A stretch of 64,000 nt of DNA from Nectonema munidae (taxonomy: Eukaryota; Nematomorpha; Nectonematoida; Nectonematidae), in assembly GCA_030549495.1 (NCBI GenBank), contig JAUIRK010000920.1, forward strand, positions 496,001-560,000. Reading direction: 5' to 3'. The notes under the pieces were generated by a model. It saw nothing but the letters and a program-made list of their open reading frames with translations. It was not told the DNA's origin and did no database searches. Shown here one piece after another: positions 35,050 to 47,164 of this stretch (position 1 is the stretch's first letter; each line of letters begins with the position of its first letter). The position numbers and the translations under genes are program-made.

Positions 35050-35730
35050 TTTAACTTCAAATGATAACGTTGATATTTGCAAAGGATTAAAATGGTGAAA
35101 TAAAATAAAGTACATATTATTTTTTGATTGAAACAAAATGTTGTTATCGAAGGAAGTAGAACACTTTCTGAAAGTTATAATGGGAAGGAGTTTTTTGGAA
35201 CCTCCAAAAAATGACTTAAATGTTTTTGGATATTTAGACGCAAAATCAAGTTCTCCCTCAAACCAATTATTTATCTGGGAAAAGAGAGTGAATGGTTTTG
35301 AGTGCTAATATTACAGGAAAAAGATATTTGAAATTAGTCAAACCATTTGAAATAGCATGGTATATCATTTTTTAACGACTATTAGTTTAGCAATAAAGCC
35401 TCTTGAAATAAAATTTGACGTTATGGAACTCTTTATCAAATAAAAAAATCCTTCATTTATCTTATAAACACCCTAACACTAGAGAAGTTGGCTCAACAGT
35501 CTTCAAGTATGCCAATCAAGACAAAGTCATAAACATTTAATATCTTCCGAAAAAAATGATCCGTTTATCTTTTCTTATCATTTATGCTTCTGATTTTAAC
35601 AATGACAAGAACAAACCAAAAATGATAAACTCCTACAATAAATCCAAAGTCGGTGTCGACTTTATAGATGCGAATATAGAAAAATATAAAGTTGGAAGAA
35701 AAACATACTTGATGTAGCATGTCTTAATTT
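35050..35730 (+). pseudogene. piggyBac transposase relic
   Basis: The diagnostic stretch is KPKMINSYNKSKVGVD followed by YKVGRKTY at about 35617-35713. It matches the piggyBac catalytic segment (KP..I..YN..K.GVD.....Y...R.T). Upstream, 35180-35440 reads as scattered pieces in other frames, including DVMELFIK in the expected FFTS region. Many breaks; no C-terminal cysteine cluster or termini found. Confidence 0.65.
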
Positions 35731-36492
35731 TTAAATAATTGGAAGAAAAATTTTTTAGTTTTAAATTTTAATTCTGAATAGGGAAGTTTTATAAAAACGA
35801 TTAGAAGTTTCACATGTAGAAAATCTTCAAGAAAACAAAGCAGCATTTGTTTTAAAGCTCGCTGCAATGTACATTCTTTAGAAAAAGGTTAAAATATTGT
35901 TATAATTTTGAAGAAATAATTAGACTGGTATTAGTTTAATACTATAGCAAAAAATATATTTGTATTAAATGACGACAAATTGTAGTCACTTATCTAGTCG
36001 ATGAAGTTGTACATTTTTCGCACCATAATATAAGGGCTAAAAATGAAGTTGGACTACTCAACAAACATTTAAAAGTGTTAGAATATATTTTAACAATATA
36101 TTAACAGCCACTCATTCTAATCATGCGCACTGCACACTATCTGTATTTTATTCCAACTAATGTGATTATTTTTACTTCATATTTATTTTATGAATATCCT
36201 ATATGATGTATTTCTATTTCATTGATGTAATATGGGTTTTATTCATATCAGCGGCTTGTAGGCCTTTTGAATTTTTTTCCCAACTATAAATATGCAATGT
36301 CTTTCTTTTTAAATTCCTTATTAAATTCTTTTTTTATATTTTAGTGGTGTATTCCAATTTTATTTTATCAATTAATAAATCTTCTTCTTCTTCTAGACAT
36401 TTTATGCTTTTTTATATTTAAAAAAAACTGACTTGTAACTCTTTTATAAAAAATTGGATGATGTAGTATTCTGAAAAAAAGACTTTTTTTGT
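35731..36492. other. AT-rich stretch, nothing recognised
   Basis: No genes seen. A short TCT/TTC microsatellite lies near 36379-36394. Confidence 0.3.
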
Positions 36493-36622
36493 GGAGTTTT
36501 TTCATCGAGAAGGCACAATTGCGCCGCTTGTATCGAACTATGAGAAAGTAGGCTTGATGCGGGATCGAACCCAAAACCTTGTGTTATCGAAACACAGCAT
36601 CTAACCAACCTTACTCACGTCC
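36493..36622 (-). repeat. SINE family 1 copy (tRNA-derived)
   Basis: Minus-strand copy with intact family landmarks: GTGAGTAAGGTTGGTTAGAT (A-box side), GGGTTCGATCCCGCATCAAG (B-box), ATACAAGCGGCGCAATTGTG and CCTTCTCGATGAAAAA. The B-box here is a perfect GGTTCGATCCC, making this one of the best preserved copies. Confidence 0.88.
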
Positions 36623-39600
36623 TTTTTAAACTTTCTAACATTTTGTTCTTAATTTTATCTTAACGACTTATGACCTATACGCTACTTAAAAGAAATTTAA
36701 ATTTGTTTTTAAACAAAAATTGCATATGTTAAAGTTATAAACAAAAAGAAAAACTTTAATATAAACAAAAAGAAAGTCAAAATTTTTAATTGAGCAAAAC
36801 GACAAAATAGAACTAAAAATGGTCTATATTAAATTTAAAATCAAGTATAATAGATTTTAACTTGATTGCAATAATTGGGAGGGCAGCGGTAAGTGGCTTA
36901 ACGATAAATCAAATTTGGGTAAAGAAGCAGTTTAGTTGGATTTTTGAAGTGACCAGTCGAATCTGGGAAAAAGAAAACTACGAAAGCATCTTTCTCGTAG
37001 GAAATATCTTGAGATATCATCGTCATCAAATCTTGACTCCTCCAATAAAACGACTACAGCATTGTCATTGTTCTTCTATCTAATTTATCTTCGCTACTCA
37101 AACGCACTGACTTACTGCCAAATATCTTTAATTTATTCAAGGAAAAATAATAATGAGCACAAAAATAGTGTCATTTCGATGCGCTAGTTAGATAGAAAAT
37201 AGAAAACAAACTACACAATTTTTAATCTGATCTTGGCTGACAATGCTAAAGAAGAATCAAGATGATGATGATGATGGTGATTCCCAATCAAAATCACTGC
37301 TACTTCGACACGGAAGCAGGACAATTCGGCTTCTAAATGTTAAATCGGTTCCTGAAGAAAATGACGCATCTTCAAGAGTGATTAAAGTAAGGGACTACTG
37401 CTACATGTCCACAACCTGGTATAAGCTAGTGAAGCAAATGTATGCTATATAGAATTTAAATAAAGATAACAATTTTATTTGTTAAAAAATCATGCTAGCA
37501 AAGTAAGAAGAAGAAGAAGAAGAAGAAGTAAATTTATTAGTACAAAATAAACATGTTAATGAGATCACAAGTAAAAGGATATCTCATTAATAAGTTCTAT
37601 ACGATTTCATTGTTAATTTAAGGGTAATCCAGAAAAATGGTTTGTTCTACATGCCCCCCCCCCCCATTATTGAAATGGAAATTAAACGAGGTATCTTTAC
37701 TTTCTTCATTGTCGAATGGCGGCGATACACATTTACTGTATCAATTTTCCTTACTATCTGTTTTCTTTCTTTCTCCTTACAGTTCAAATTCTTTCATAAA
37801 TTAATCGGTATTCTTGCCTCTATTTTCTCGACTCATATTTTGGAATTGGATCAATTATCATAAATATTCATTCAAACGATTTGAATCAGATATCTGAATA
37901 ATTTTAGCGAATCACAACGACGTATTAATACGATTGACAGATCATGCGTATTCACATGAAAAGGCACAAATGGTGGTAAATAGTACAAAATGCTTATAAA
38001 ATATTTCATTTAGATTTTTTTAAAAATTTCTGAAATGAATTTTTGCTAAGTATTGAATATACGAAAAAGTAATCGAATATTACTAGAATTAAACAAAGCA
38101 TATTTACTCATAGCACCATCTTACGGACATGAAGCTTGAGTGAACTTCGTTTTCATTCGTCATTTCACGAATTAACGCTCAAAACCAAATTTGCGAATAA
38201 ATATCTCTAAAGTTTCAGATGTGAAGCCAAAAAAGTTCAGTTTTTTACTTGATGAGTAGTACATAATATCAAAATGGCAGTGATTTTAATTGTATACATG
38301 AAAGATTTTAAATGTTATAAAAAGTTACATATAACAAGAAAACTTTAAACTCTCGAATTTAAATTCTTCATAATACTCAAAAATTTGGAGGGGAAAAACG
38401 TTAAAGTTCCTTTTGAACTTCAGTCCCTTCAGGCCAAGGTTTTTGAAAATCAAGCGTTTGTTTACTTTTTCCAATGAATTTTTATATAACTTGAAGCAGG
38501 TGATTTTTATTTCATGAAACACTCGTTGGTGTCCGACTCGATTTGAAAGGGTTAAAGAAACTTGCTAACTAAGAAATTGCCTTGAAATGTCAAACTAAGC
38601 ATAAAAATAAAGATATTTTCATTTTAATCATAGCGCTAAATTGAAATCTCTTGTGCGCTAAGAGTGTTGAGTATATTTTGTGGCATTTTTCATATGTCAA
38701 GGGTTGTTGATAAAGAGAGAGAGAGACAGAGAGATGGAACAAAATGCACAAAGCTAGGTCAAATGTAGGTAGAGTGATTGATTTTTGCGTGCTTGCTTGA
38801 AAGTTATATGTTGGAGTTCTTTCACTGCATCGCCTCCTATTTGAGTGTCAAGAGAGCGAGAGGAGAGAACACAAGTAATGGAGAATGAAGTTCGGAGAGA
38901 GGCGCAAACGTTTTTATACACAAGCATGCAGCGCATGCAATACTGACGACATATTTACATGCACTATATTATTGAATATGCGAAACAAACACAAAAAGCG
39001 TGTCAGAATAAGCTCTTCAATAATCGCATTGAAGTTTAAAGTGGAAATATCACATCTGCCGCAAAATACATACATACATACATACATACACAATGATTTC
39101 ATTAGTATTATTACTTTGCTAAACATACATCCTCCTATAACAACAACATTATCGAAGAATTCTCGTAAAATTGAAATAATCAATATGAATAAATAAAAGT
39201 ATCATTACGACATATATGATGTGTACTGCATAAATATACAAGTTTAACACGTCTAGCGTCCTATGTTAAATAATAATAATAATAATAACAATATACCCAC
39301 AAATGAAAAAATAAATATACATTTTTGAGGGGATGCCTTTTCAACCGAAAACCCAGAAATCTTAAAACTTTTTAAAAAAAAAATTAAAAATATTCGTGAA
39401 GAACCCAAAAAAACTGAAAAAGCTCCAACAACCCCTAATATATCTAGTGAAGAACTTCCACCCCAAATATAAAGCAAATAAAGAATATGCAAGCTTGCAA
39501 CTTATTTTCATTATTCTCTTGTAGAACGTCCAAGCCAAAACTTGCTCTTCTGTAGAACGTCAAACGCATGTTTGTTAGAGTGGAACATTCTTCAGGAGAT

Positions 39601-40576
39601 ACAGAATGAAAAATAAACTTTTTCATTTTTTTAAATGAATTTTTTGGTATTAAATTCTAACTAGTTAAATTCCATTATTTTTAATTTGTTTTAAAAACTG
39701 TAAGATCTGGGAAAGTTTCGAAAAGATTTCGCTTTATTTCGGTAAAGTAACACTTTTCGTTTTTTGACACTCATTGTTTTCAAGTTGTAAATACCGTAAT
39801 TTGAAACTAAAAAAATGAAACATTCTAAACATTTTTCCCATTAGATGTTTCCATTTTTTCATAGATCGGGGGGGGGGGGGAGGGAGGGGAGGTAAGCCTC
39901 TTTGTCTTATATGTCAATCAAAACTCAGGCAATATAAAAATCCTGTTCAAGAAAATCAAATCTGTAAAAGAGTATCGATAAAAACCAGAAAGCTGGGACA
40001 TTGTTTGAAGCTAGTTTTAAACTTTTGCATCGAATCCTGCTCTTGAAAGACGTGAACTTTTCCAATTTTGATTCTGGAACATAGCGAAATTGGACTTTTG
40101 CACTTTTTTTTCATTTCCGATTTATTTATTTCCATGGGACAAATGCAATGCGCTTTTTTTCTTTTATAGTTTTTTTTATAAAAATCACCTTCCGAAATTG
40201 GGTTCTTTTATGTTGGTGAATTTGAGGTGAAGAAAGATAAATTTTAGATGAAAGAAAAATGTAATTGGATGAATTCAAAACAGAAATGGAAGAATTTAGA
40301 ATGAAAAATTGAATTATTTTGCCCATTTAAAAATCCCGCATTTAAAATATCTAACAATCAATTATTTTACAGACTTAACATTTATATTGTAAATGCTGTA
40401 GAAATAGCGTGGCTTATGAATTATTAGATATAGTACTTAGCATAGTAGTTAACTAAGACAATACAAAGATTCGATGCTAAAATTCACTGACACAGTGTCT
40501 TTTTAAAGATAATTTTCTCAAAAATATTAGCCTCGGCGGGGTTTTGAAGCCACTCCGCACCTCTGAATGGGTTCAC
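36623..40576. other. AT-rich stretch with simple repeats, nothing firm
   Basis: Simple repeats: GAA at 37507-37530, CATA at 39065-39091, AAT at 39271-39289, and a G tract near 39866-39880. At 36862-37083 and 37243-37452 two plus-strand frames with normal codon content are open (one starts MLKKNQDDDDDGD), but neither is recognised. 38700-39080 is less AT-rich, starts with GAGA repeats and could be regulatory. Confidence 0.3.
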
Positions 40577-41408
40577 TGTAATTTCATCGCCGTAATTTCA
40601 TCGCATAGTAAATTCATCGTGATTCAATACATCGTCGGTATTTTCATCGTCAAGTATTTTCATCGTGCAGTAATTACATCGTCTTACTAAATTTATGCTT
40701 GACGCTCAATGTTTTTTTGTAAATATCCCTTTATATTTTTTTTAAGTTTATTACGAACTTTTGTAAATGTTCTTAATATAACATAAAAAACTAATTCTTA
40801 AATATAAGGTTTTCATATTATCAGGCTATAATGACAAAATAAAACAATATCTCTTTCTGACTTAAATAGCTTTGAAATATGTTTAAATTTCTTAATATTT
40901 AAGGAAAGTTAAAAAAAAGTATCTAATTAACTTAAAAAAATAATATATAAATCCTTGTGTTTTTTTAGTTTCATAAAAATCCCCCTAACCTATTTTAACC
41001 TTCGACTTTTCAGACATTATTTGGTATATTATAACTAAAAATAATCATTTGTTTTTTTTTAATAAAAAACTTTATTTTTAAGAAAAAAATACCAATTTAT
41101 ATATGTACTAAATTATTCCTTATTTCAAAAAGATCATTGAGATAACTAATTTATTACAAATTAGAAAAATAGAAACAATTTAAAAAATAAGTTATGAGCA
41201 ATACCTCTAAGGTATAATAATAATCATTTAGGTCACGATTTTCAAAATCATTGACAATGCGCCGTATTATGCGGTTAATCCATAAATCTCGCGATGTAAT
41301 CACTATACGATGAAAATACCAACGATGTATTGCATCACGATGAATTTACTATACGATGAAATTACCACAATGAAGTTACCACGATGAAATTACCGAGATG
41401 AAATTACC
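40577..41408. mobile_element. Fold-back element with modular GTAATTTCATCG arms
   Basis: The left arm (40577-40682) and right arm (41290-41408, inverted) are built of a 12-base module GTAATTTCATCG and variants (TAAATTCATCGT, GGTATTTTCATCGT, AATACATCGT, AGTAATTACATCG). Both arms share the same module order: repeated GTAATTTCATCG, then AGTAAATTCATCGTGAT, CAATACATCG, GGTATTTTCATCGT and TACATCG. The left has two leading modules, the right four. The ~600-base interior has no frame over 60 codons. No clear target duplication; its right side abuts a LINE fragment. Superfamily unknown. Confidence 0.75.
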
Positions 41409-41410
41409 GG

Positions 41411-41600
41411 ATACCGACACATATCTATACTCCCTAATTTTTCAAAAATCCTCGAACGAATGGTTCTCACAAGACTTACAGAATTTGTCAACAAATATAA
41501 ACTAATCTTCAACCATCAATTTGCCTTCCTTAACTGTAAATCCACTAAAACCGCCATTTTAACACTTCTTAATAGAAGCTGTAATTATTTCTATAGTCCA
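41411..41600 (+). pseudogene. Non-LTR retrotransposon RT fragment
   Basis: Open frame YRHISILPNFSKILERMVLT, then RLTEFVNKYKL, FNHQFAFLNCKSTKTAILTL and LNR. This is the RT segment with YRPIS.LP..SKI.E...R and QFGF....ST..A. The upstream EN and downstream catalytic blocks are absent. It starts within a few bases of the fold-back element's right arm, so truncation or deletion joined the two. Confidence 0.8.
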
Positions 41601-41711
41601 AGATCTTCGCTTTGCTCAAGTGGTGAGGGCGTAAAGTGCCCCCCCCCCCCTATTTTTCTCAGATATTATTATGTTTTTATAAATATTTTTAATGTTATAT
41701 ATATATTTCAA

Positions 41712-41855
41712 CTATGCTGAATTTAGCGGTGATGTCCATTTTTTATCAAAATCAATCAAACCTGTCAAAAAATTGATTTATATTTGACAGCTCATCTTAA
41801 AAAGGAACTTTTTATTTAAATAATTATATAAAGTTTTTTACACAAAAAAAATTAA
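41712..41855 (-). repeat. Single satellite unit, inverted relative to array at window start
   Basis: On the minus strand it reads CTTTATATAATTATTTAAAT, then a run to AGATGAGCTGTCAAATATAA, GACAGGTTTGATTGATTTTG and CACCGCTAAATTCAGC. These are the landmarks of the 1-720 units in the same order. It is a lone unit, so the repeat is dispersed as well as tandem. Confidence 0.75.
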
Positions 41856-41988
41856 CGGATACCCTCCGAATGTTGCGTCCAGCGTGCCCAACAAAATACA
41901 CCATAAAGGGTTCTCATTTAGTGCGAATGATTTTGAGCGTAGTTTTTCGATTGTATGTAAGTTAACTACTACAAAGTTTAGTTATTAA

Positions 41989-42118
41989 CCCATTAAGTCC
42001 CAATGTTCCCATTTGGGAACATAAGTAATTTCATCTTCGTCTGCTTTTTTCAATGACTTTGAATATAAATCGTCTGCGTTTTTTTAAATATCGTCTGATT
42101 TCTATGGTACTTAATGGG
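41989..42118. mobile_element. piggyBac-type MITE flanked by TTAA, 130 bp
   Basis: Flanked by TTAA on both sides (41985-41988 and 42119-42122). Short inverted ends CCCATTAAGT...ACTTAATGGG. It contains a perfect palindrome, ATGTTCCCATTTGGGAACAT. A second copy at 51.78 kb shares most of its sequence, including CATCTTCGTCTGCTTTTTTC. Confidence 0.85.
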
Positions 42119-42235
42119 TTAATATGTTAGTCAAGAAATTTTCTTATGGGAATATTTCATGGGCCGAAATCCCAGAACTTGTGTCCAATCCAAAGTGATC
42201 CACGACAAAATGATTTCATATAAGTAGTCGTCTAC

Positions 42236-42345
42236 AGCAAAAAAAGGCTGAATGATTTCATGTCTAATGCTGATGATGATCATAGCTCATTATTGCTTTT
42301 GAGGGAATATAAATCACATTTACGCGATACATACATATATACAAC
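42236..42345 (+). repeat. Dispersed repeat, copy A
   Basis: GGCTGAATGATTTCATGTCT, GATGATCATAGCTCATT and GAATATAAATCACATTTACG, GATACATACATA. The same strings in the same order occur inverted at 48262-48412. Unclassified. Confidence 0.7.
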
Positions 42346-43583
42346 ACACAAATTAACACCTCTTTCACAGACAAATGTATATCTTGACAGAGGCACAAAG
42401 AAATCCTAATACACAGACAGACACACACACGTGCACAGATTCAAAACTAGGGGATAAACACATATAAGAGTGGCCATTTTTATTTCTTAGGCGGTCAAGA
42501 AATAGCGTCACTTTGATAAATATAAATTATGAATAAATGTCAAAATAGGCAGGCGCAGGTTAATCATCATTAGGATTTTGACGGCGCCCTATTATCCATG
42601 TATTGGTTTAGTAGCCAAACACATCAAATTAACCAAGATATCTTGAATTTAAAATTTTTAGCTCTATTCTTTTTCATATTTATTCTTTGACTGATAGTAC
42701 AGGATTACGGATTATCGGATTAGAGATAATAATCAACGAGTAGCGATGTTTAATATAATAAGGAAGTTTCAAGTAACTCTACTCATGGGTATTTAACGCT
42801 AAGACTGAAGAAGGTGAATAATAGTTCACAGAAATATTTTTGAAATAAATTCAACTCCAAAAGTAACATGAAAAAAAGTTTTTTTAGTAAAATTTTTTTA
42901 ATTTATTTATTTTTATACAATGGAAATTTCCTTCAATTGTTGCTTTTATGATGAAAGATCTTAATATATTTGTGTGAACAATTTAGAAAGTGTTGTAGAT
43001 ATTTTTAATAAGCAGTTTGAAAATCGGTGCTAGGAAAAAAGACCTAAATGCGAAAAATTGCTATTGTTTTAACTCCATTTGTCACTAAAAATGTTATTGT
43101 ACAGCATTGCCTGTATTATACCCCTTTAATCTTTTAATGGTATAAAATGGAAAAAATTCAAAATTATTGGTAGAGTAAAAGGCTCTTTCACCCTCCCCCT
43201 CCCTTGAAATCAGGGGGCTAGCATCTATTCCTACTATTATTTACATATGCAATGGAAAAGCGATATTTTTTGTAAAATGTTTCTTAACCCTCATCCAACC
43301 ACTTGAACACAATCATGTTCACACTAAACATTGAAACTAATTTGTAAAAATTTATAAACCAAAAGATCAAACTTTAAGGTGAGTAAAACTTATTTATATA
43401 AAAATTTTCAATTTTATATTTTTAACGCCATCTACCGATTTTTAAAATAAATTTTTATAATTTTATCAGAATATGTATTTTATTCCAAATATATAATAAA
43501 TGAATAAAATAACGGAAATTTCACACTGCTGGTATTTTAGTTTATATTTATGCATATTTTTTAACTTTGTATTATATATAGGG
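42346..43583. other. AT-rich stretch containing a piggyBac-end-like segment
   Basis: 43284-43470 starts TTAACCCTCATCCAACC and reaches TTTAACGCCATCTACCGAT near 43421. The piggyBac left end at 59487 also starts TTAACCCTCA and contains TTAACGCCATCTATTGGAT. Therefore 43288-43470 is probably an isolated piggyBac terminus. A motif of AAAGGCT plus C-rich sequence at 43175-43200 recurs at 47550. Confidence 0.4.
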
Positions 43584-43610
43584 AGCGTGAGTAAGGTTGG
43601 TTAGATAGTG
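43584..43610 (+). repeat. SINE family 1 fragment (5' end only)
   Basis: GCGTGAGTAAGGTTGGTTAG, ATAGTGG matches the first 27 bases of the SINE. The rest is missing. Confidence 0.5.
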
Positions 43611-43704
43611 GCTTTCAAAAGTTTCAATTTTTATCAATCAAGCTTGATGAGTGTGTTTAGATGCAAAAAAATATTGGAATGCGTAAATTAAATCACATAT
43701 AAAT

Positions 43705-43830
43705 CAGAGGCGCACATTTTTAAAATGGAGGAGGGCTTTTTTTTATAATTTTAAAATTTATTATAAAAGAATTTTTTCCAATCAAGACACCACCATTTCG
43801 AGAAATAGGAGGGGCGGTGGTAGTTGATTT
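43705..43830 (+). mobile_element. hAT-like left end fragment
   Basis: CAGAGGCGCACATTTTTAAA followed by GGAGGAGGGC, related to the terminus at 12894. No right end or duplication was found. A further GCGCGCACC-containing segment near 44218 may be another relic. Confidence 0.35.
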
Positions 43831-44418
43831 TTCTGATACAATGTCGATACATGAAAAAATGATTCTAACGATTCCTGATACCAATTAATCATTCAATCAC
43901 TTATTCCAAACCCAGAAATTAATTTTTCTTTGATGCTAAGTAGTTGTAAAAGTAAATAATGCTTTGATATGCTATTTGCTGCATACTATGTTTTGTTTGA
44001 TAAAAAAGTGAAGATACTTTGGACTGCTTTCATCGAAGATAAGGCTCAATTTCATCGCGTGTGCTATGCCTATTGTGTGGGGGAATGCGTATATTGATAC
44101 ATTGAATAAATAAGTAGTTAATAGTAATATACCGATTTGATCGGTATCGACAAATTTTTTATTTTTCACTAATTTTATCTGCCAAATCAATAGACAAATG
44201 AAAACTTATGCTAGAGCCGAAGCGCGCACCCTCAAAAATTTTGTGGAGGTGAACTTTTTTTTATTATAAAAAATTTTTGTCCAATGAACACACCAACATT
44301 ATTACCCGACATCATACTTGCACTGTAAGCTCTCAATCCCACCATAACTGCACTAATTTTATCAAGTCAAATGACATTATTAGTAATTGTGATTACATCA
44401 TTTCATTACCTTCTAGCT

Positions 44419-46334
44419 CAGTGGTTTTGAAACTGGAGTCCGCGATGTCCTAGGCGATCACGAAGCAGTTCCATGGAGATCCAGAAGTGGTCACTGAGTG
44501 GATCGTTTTGCGCAACATATTGCAGCCATATTTGGTCATTTGCGATTTTCGCAAATAAGTCACATATAAAGAATAAATAATTTAGTGTTTGCATTGAGTA
44601 CTATTTTTTATTCTTTATTGCTTTTCACGTCTGATTTTATATATGTAAATGTGCATTTTTCTTAATGGCTTTAAAAATGAAATATGACGACTCATACTTG
44701 AAATTTGGCTTTACTGCATTAAAGTCTGGTGGGGAAGAGGAACATAAGTGTCTTTTGTGTTAGCATTCACTTTTGTTAAGCCTGGCAAGTGAAGCTTGCA
44801 CTGGAAGTGAAACACTCGAGTTCACTAAACAAAACTATTTAAAACTTCAAGCTGAATGATTGTACAAATCCATGTTTGATAACATAGAAAGGTTTTTGCA
44901 AAATATTTGAAAGCGTTCTATAAACTTTCAAAAAATAATTGTTGTCAAAAAGTCCGACACTATAGGAAAACAGATGATATTACCTTGCTGCAAAGATATC
45001 ATATTGAATGTGCTAAGAAGTTCTGAACTTGCAAGGTCGAAGCATATCTTCCTGTCAAACAATACCGTTAGAGTGCTAATAGTTAAGATGTCTGATGACA
45101 TAATGTCGCACGTGGTTTTATTTATTCGGAATTCGATTTTCAACTTTTTTGCAATTCAGCTTGATGAACCGACGGATTCGTAAAAACTTAGCTCAATCTT
45201 GCGTTTACGTACAATATGTATAAGATGAGCACCTGATAGACAATTTTTTGTTTTGCGAAACTCGTAGCAGTTGAAGAACTGGAAGAGAAATATTACAGGA
45301 TATGGTATTGAGCCAGAACATACACTTGGAGGTGCACTGAAAATGCTAGCAATTTCTTGTTGTTCTAGTTTTCAAATTCTGATTAAGCAAAAATCTCAAG
45401 ATGTAATTGGTACGCAGTGAGAGCGCTATTCATCGCCAAACTTTAATAATGAAAACCATAACTGATGGGTTGAAAAATGTTCTCAATGAAGTCATTAAAA
45501 TAACGTATATAATTAAAGCAAATGCCTTAAACGCTTGCTTAATTTAAGAGTTATGCAAAGAAAATGATTCCGAATTTGAAAACTCTTGCGGCACTCAAAT
45601 ATGAGGTGACTTTTCAAAGGAAAAGTTTCGAAGTGATTATATGGTAAGAAATCGAGAAATTTCTGCAAAGCAAAACATACATGCATGCAAAGATTTTTTA
45701 AATAAGATTTTGATCAACAAAAATGTCCTGGAGGTCATGAAACATGGTGTTGAAAATCTTAGTCAAGAAATTTCTCTTATTTTCTTAATCTACAAAAATT
45801 TGAAAAATAATATCAATTTATTAAAAACCGGTTTATAATCTCGATTAGTAATCTGATCTCAGAAGACTTCTTAATTAAAAAACAGTTTATTGATTAGATT
45901 AATGATTGAGGAGGTGCAAAACATGTTTTTTGTGAAATGTCTTATAGCGATTCGTCTATTTAAATGGCACAGTTTTATGCTGATGTTGCAAAGATGGCTC
46001 TGAAAATTTTGATTTCATTTGCCACTACATATTAGTGTAAGAAAGCTATTTCCATGCTACTTGTCAATGAAACCAAATCCCTAAACAGATTGGAAGTGAG
46101 TAATGATATGAAAGTTGCATGGCTAAAACAAAGCCAAACTATTTAGACAAAGCAGACGCATCTATCTCATTGAAATTGATTGGATATTCAGAAAATTTTT
46201 GAATAAACAATTACGTCAATTTTTTTAGTACAGTGGTTTATATGTTGATTTATTTTTTTAAATGAGATCCTGAGCTATTAAAAAATTATAAAGACACTGC
46301 CACGCCAAAAATTTCTACAGTTTGTGAACCACTG
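44419..46334 (+). mobile_element. Full-length but dead hAT transposon (ZBED/Buster type), 1916 bp
   Basis: Inverted ends CAGTGGTTTTGAAACTGGAG and, in reverse, CAGTGGTTCACAAACTGTAG. Flanking octamers TTCTAGCT and TTCCAGCT agree at seven of eight. The decayed transposase begins near 44664 (MALKMKYDDSYLKFGFTAL, then a zinc-finger-like KCLLC). It continues with IGKQMILPCCKDIILNVL, RSKHIFLSNNTVRVLIVKMS and FAIQLDEPTDS, the hAT catalytic Asp region of ZBED5-like proteins. The C-terminal part contains FATTY and SLNRLEVSNDMKVAWLKQS. About ten or more stops and frame shifts break the ~510-codon reading region. Known family: cut-and-paste transposase related to domesticated ZBED genes. Confidence 0.92.
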
Positions 46335-46628
46335 TTCCAGCTGAACAAGAGAATAAAATCATTGTTATATTATATGATAGATTTTTAGTGCCATTTACCA
46401 GTTATTGAAACCGATCATCACAGTTTCCGTTTCTATCGCTAGATATGCTATACTCTAATCAAGTGAAGATTTTATACCGTGACTCTAAAAATGTTGTCTT
46501 TTGCAAATGTTTTAGGGAAAAGAATTTTTGGTTGATCTGATTCTGTATTTGTCGCTTGAAGGATAACAACGTCTTTGTCTTCTAAAGACCATAGGGAAAA
46601 GGCTGTATTAGAAGACTCATTGATAATA

Positions 46629-46720
46629 CAGTCAGAACTCATTTATCCGACAGTAGATTATTCGACAACCCCGCTATCCGATGCCATATTGATGATTGGG
46701 AGCTAAAAGATTGTTCACAG
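46629..46720 (+). mobile_element. Possible pogo/Tigger-like terminus
   Basis: After a TA dinucleotide comes CAGTCAGAACTCATTTATCC, GACAGTAGATTATTCGACAA, CCCGCTATCCGA, which resembles pogo-type ends. No second end was found. Confidence 0.4.
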
Positions 46721-47164
46721 CCTCTCATCTCACTAATTGCCAACAAGCCTAGTTCATATTAAATGAATTTGTTAGGTAGATTGATTAATATTTATAAATG
46801 AGCTATTCCATTCCCTAAGTTAAACGCTATAAAGTACATCAAAATGAAATTATTTGTACTAAGTTTTATTAACAAAAATTTTAAGGAAAGACTTGGTTCT
46901 TTAAAATTATATTTAGCAAATTTAATAAGGCCATTTTTCCTAACTTGTGTACTCTATTACATTAATTTAACTCTTTCATTTACAGCAATCAATAGGGGAA
47001 AAGCTTTTAAACTTAGTGATAGAGTTCTTATATAGCTATGTGCTATGAAAAATATTTGCCTCGCTCAAAAATACATCTCCTTTTGTTCAAATTACTGTCT
47101 ACATTACTGCCTCTAAACAAATATAGCTCAAATTCGCCTTATTATACCAATGAATTATAAAATG
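46721..47164. other. AT-rich stretch, nothing recognised
   Basis: One short open frame (46844-47035, plus) starts MKLFVLSFINKN but has no supporting splice or homology signal. Confidence 0.25.

Noticed and set aside
37243-37452. Plus-strand frame MLKKNQDDDDDGD...
   Set aside because: Acidic run comes from a GAT repeat; no known domain and no splice partner.
38700-38900. GAGA-rich segment as a promoter
   Set aside because: A simple repeat near a mixed-composition block; no TATA, Inr or downstream gene identified.
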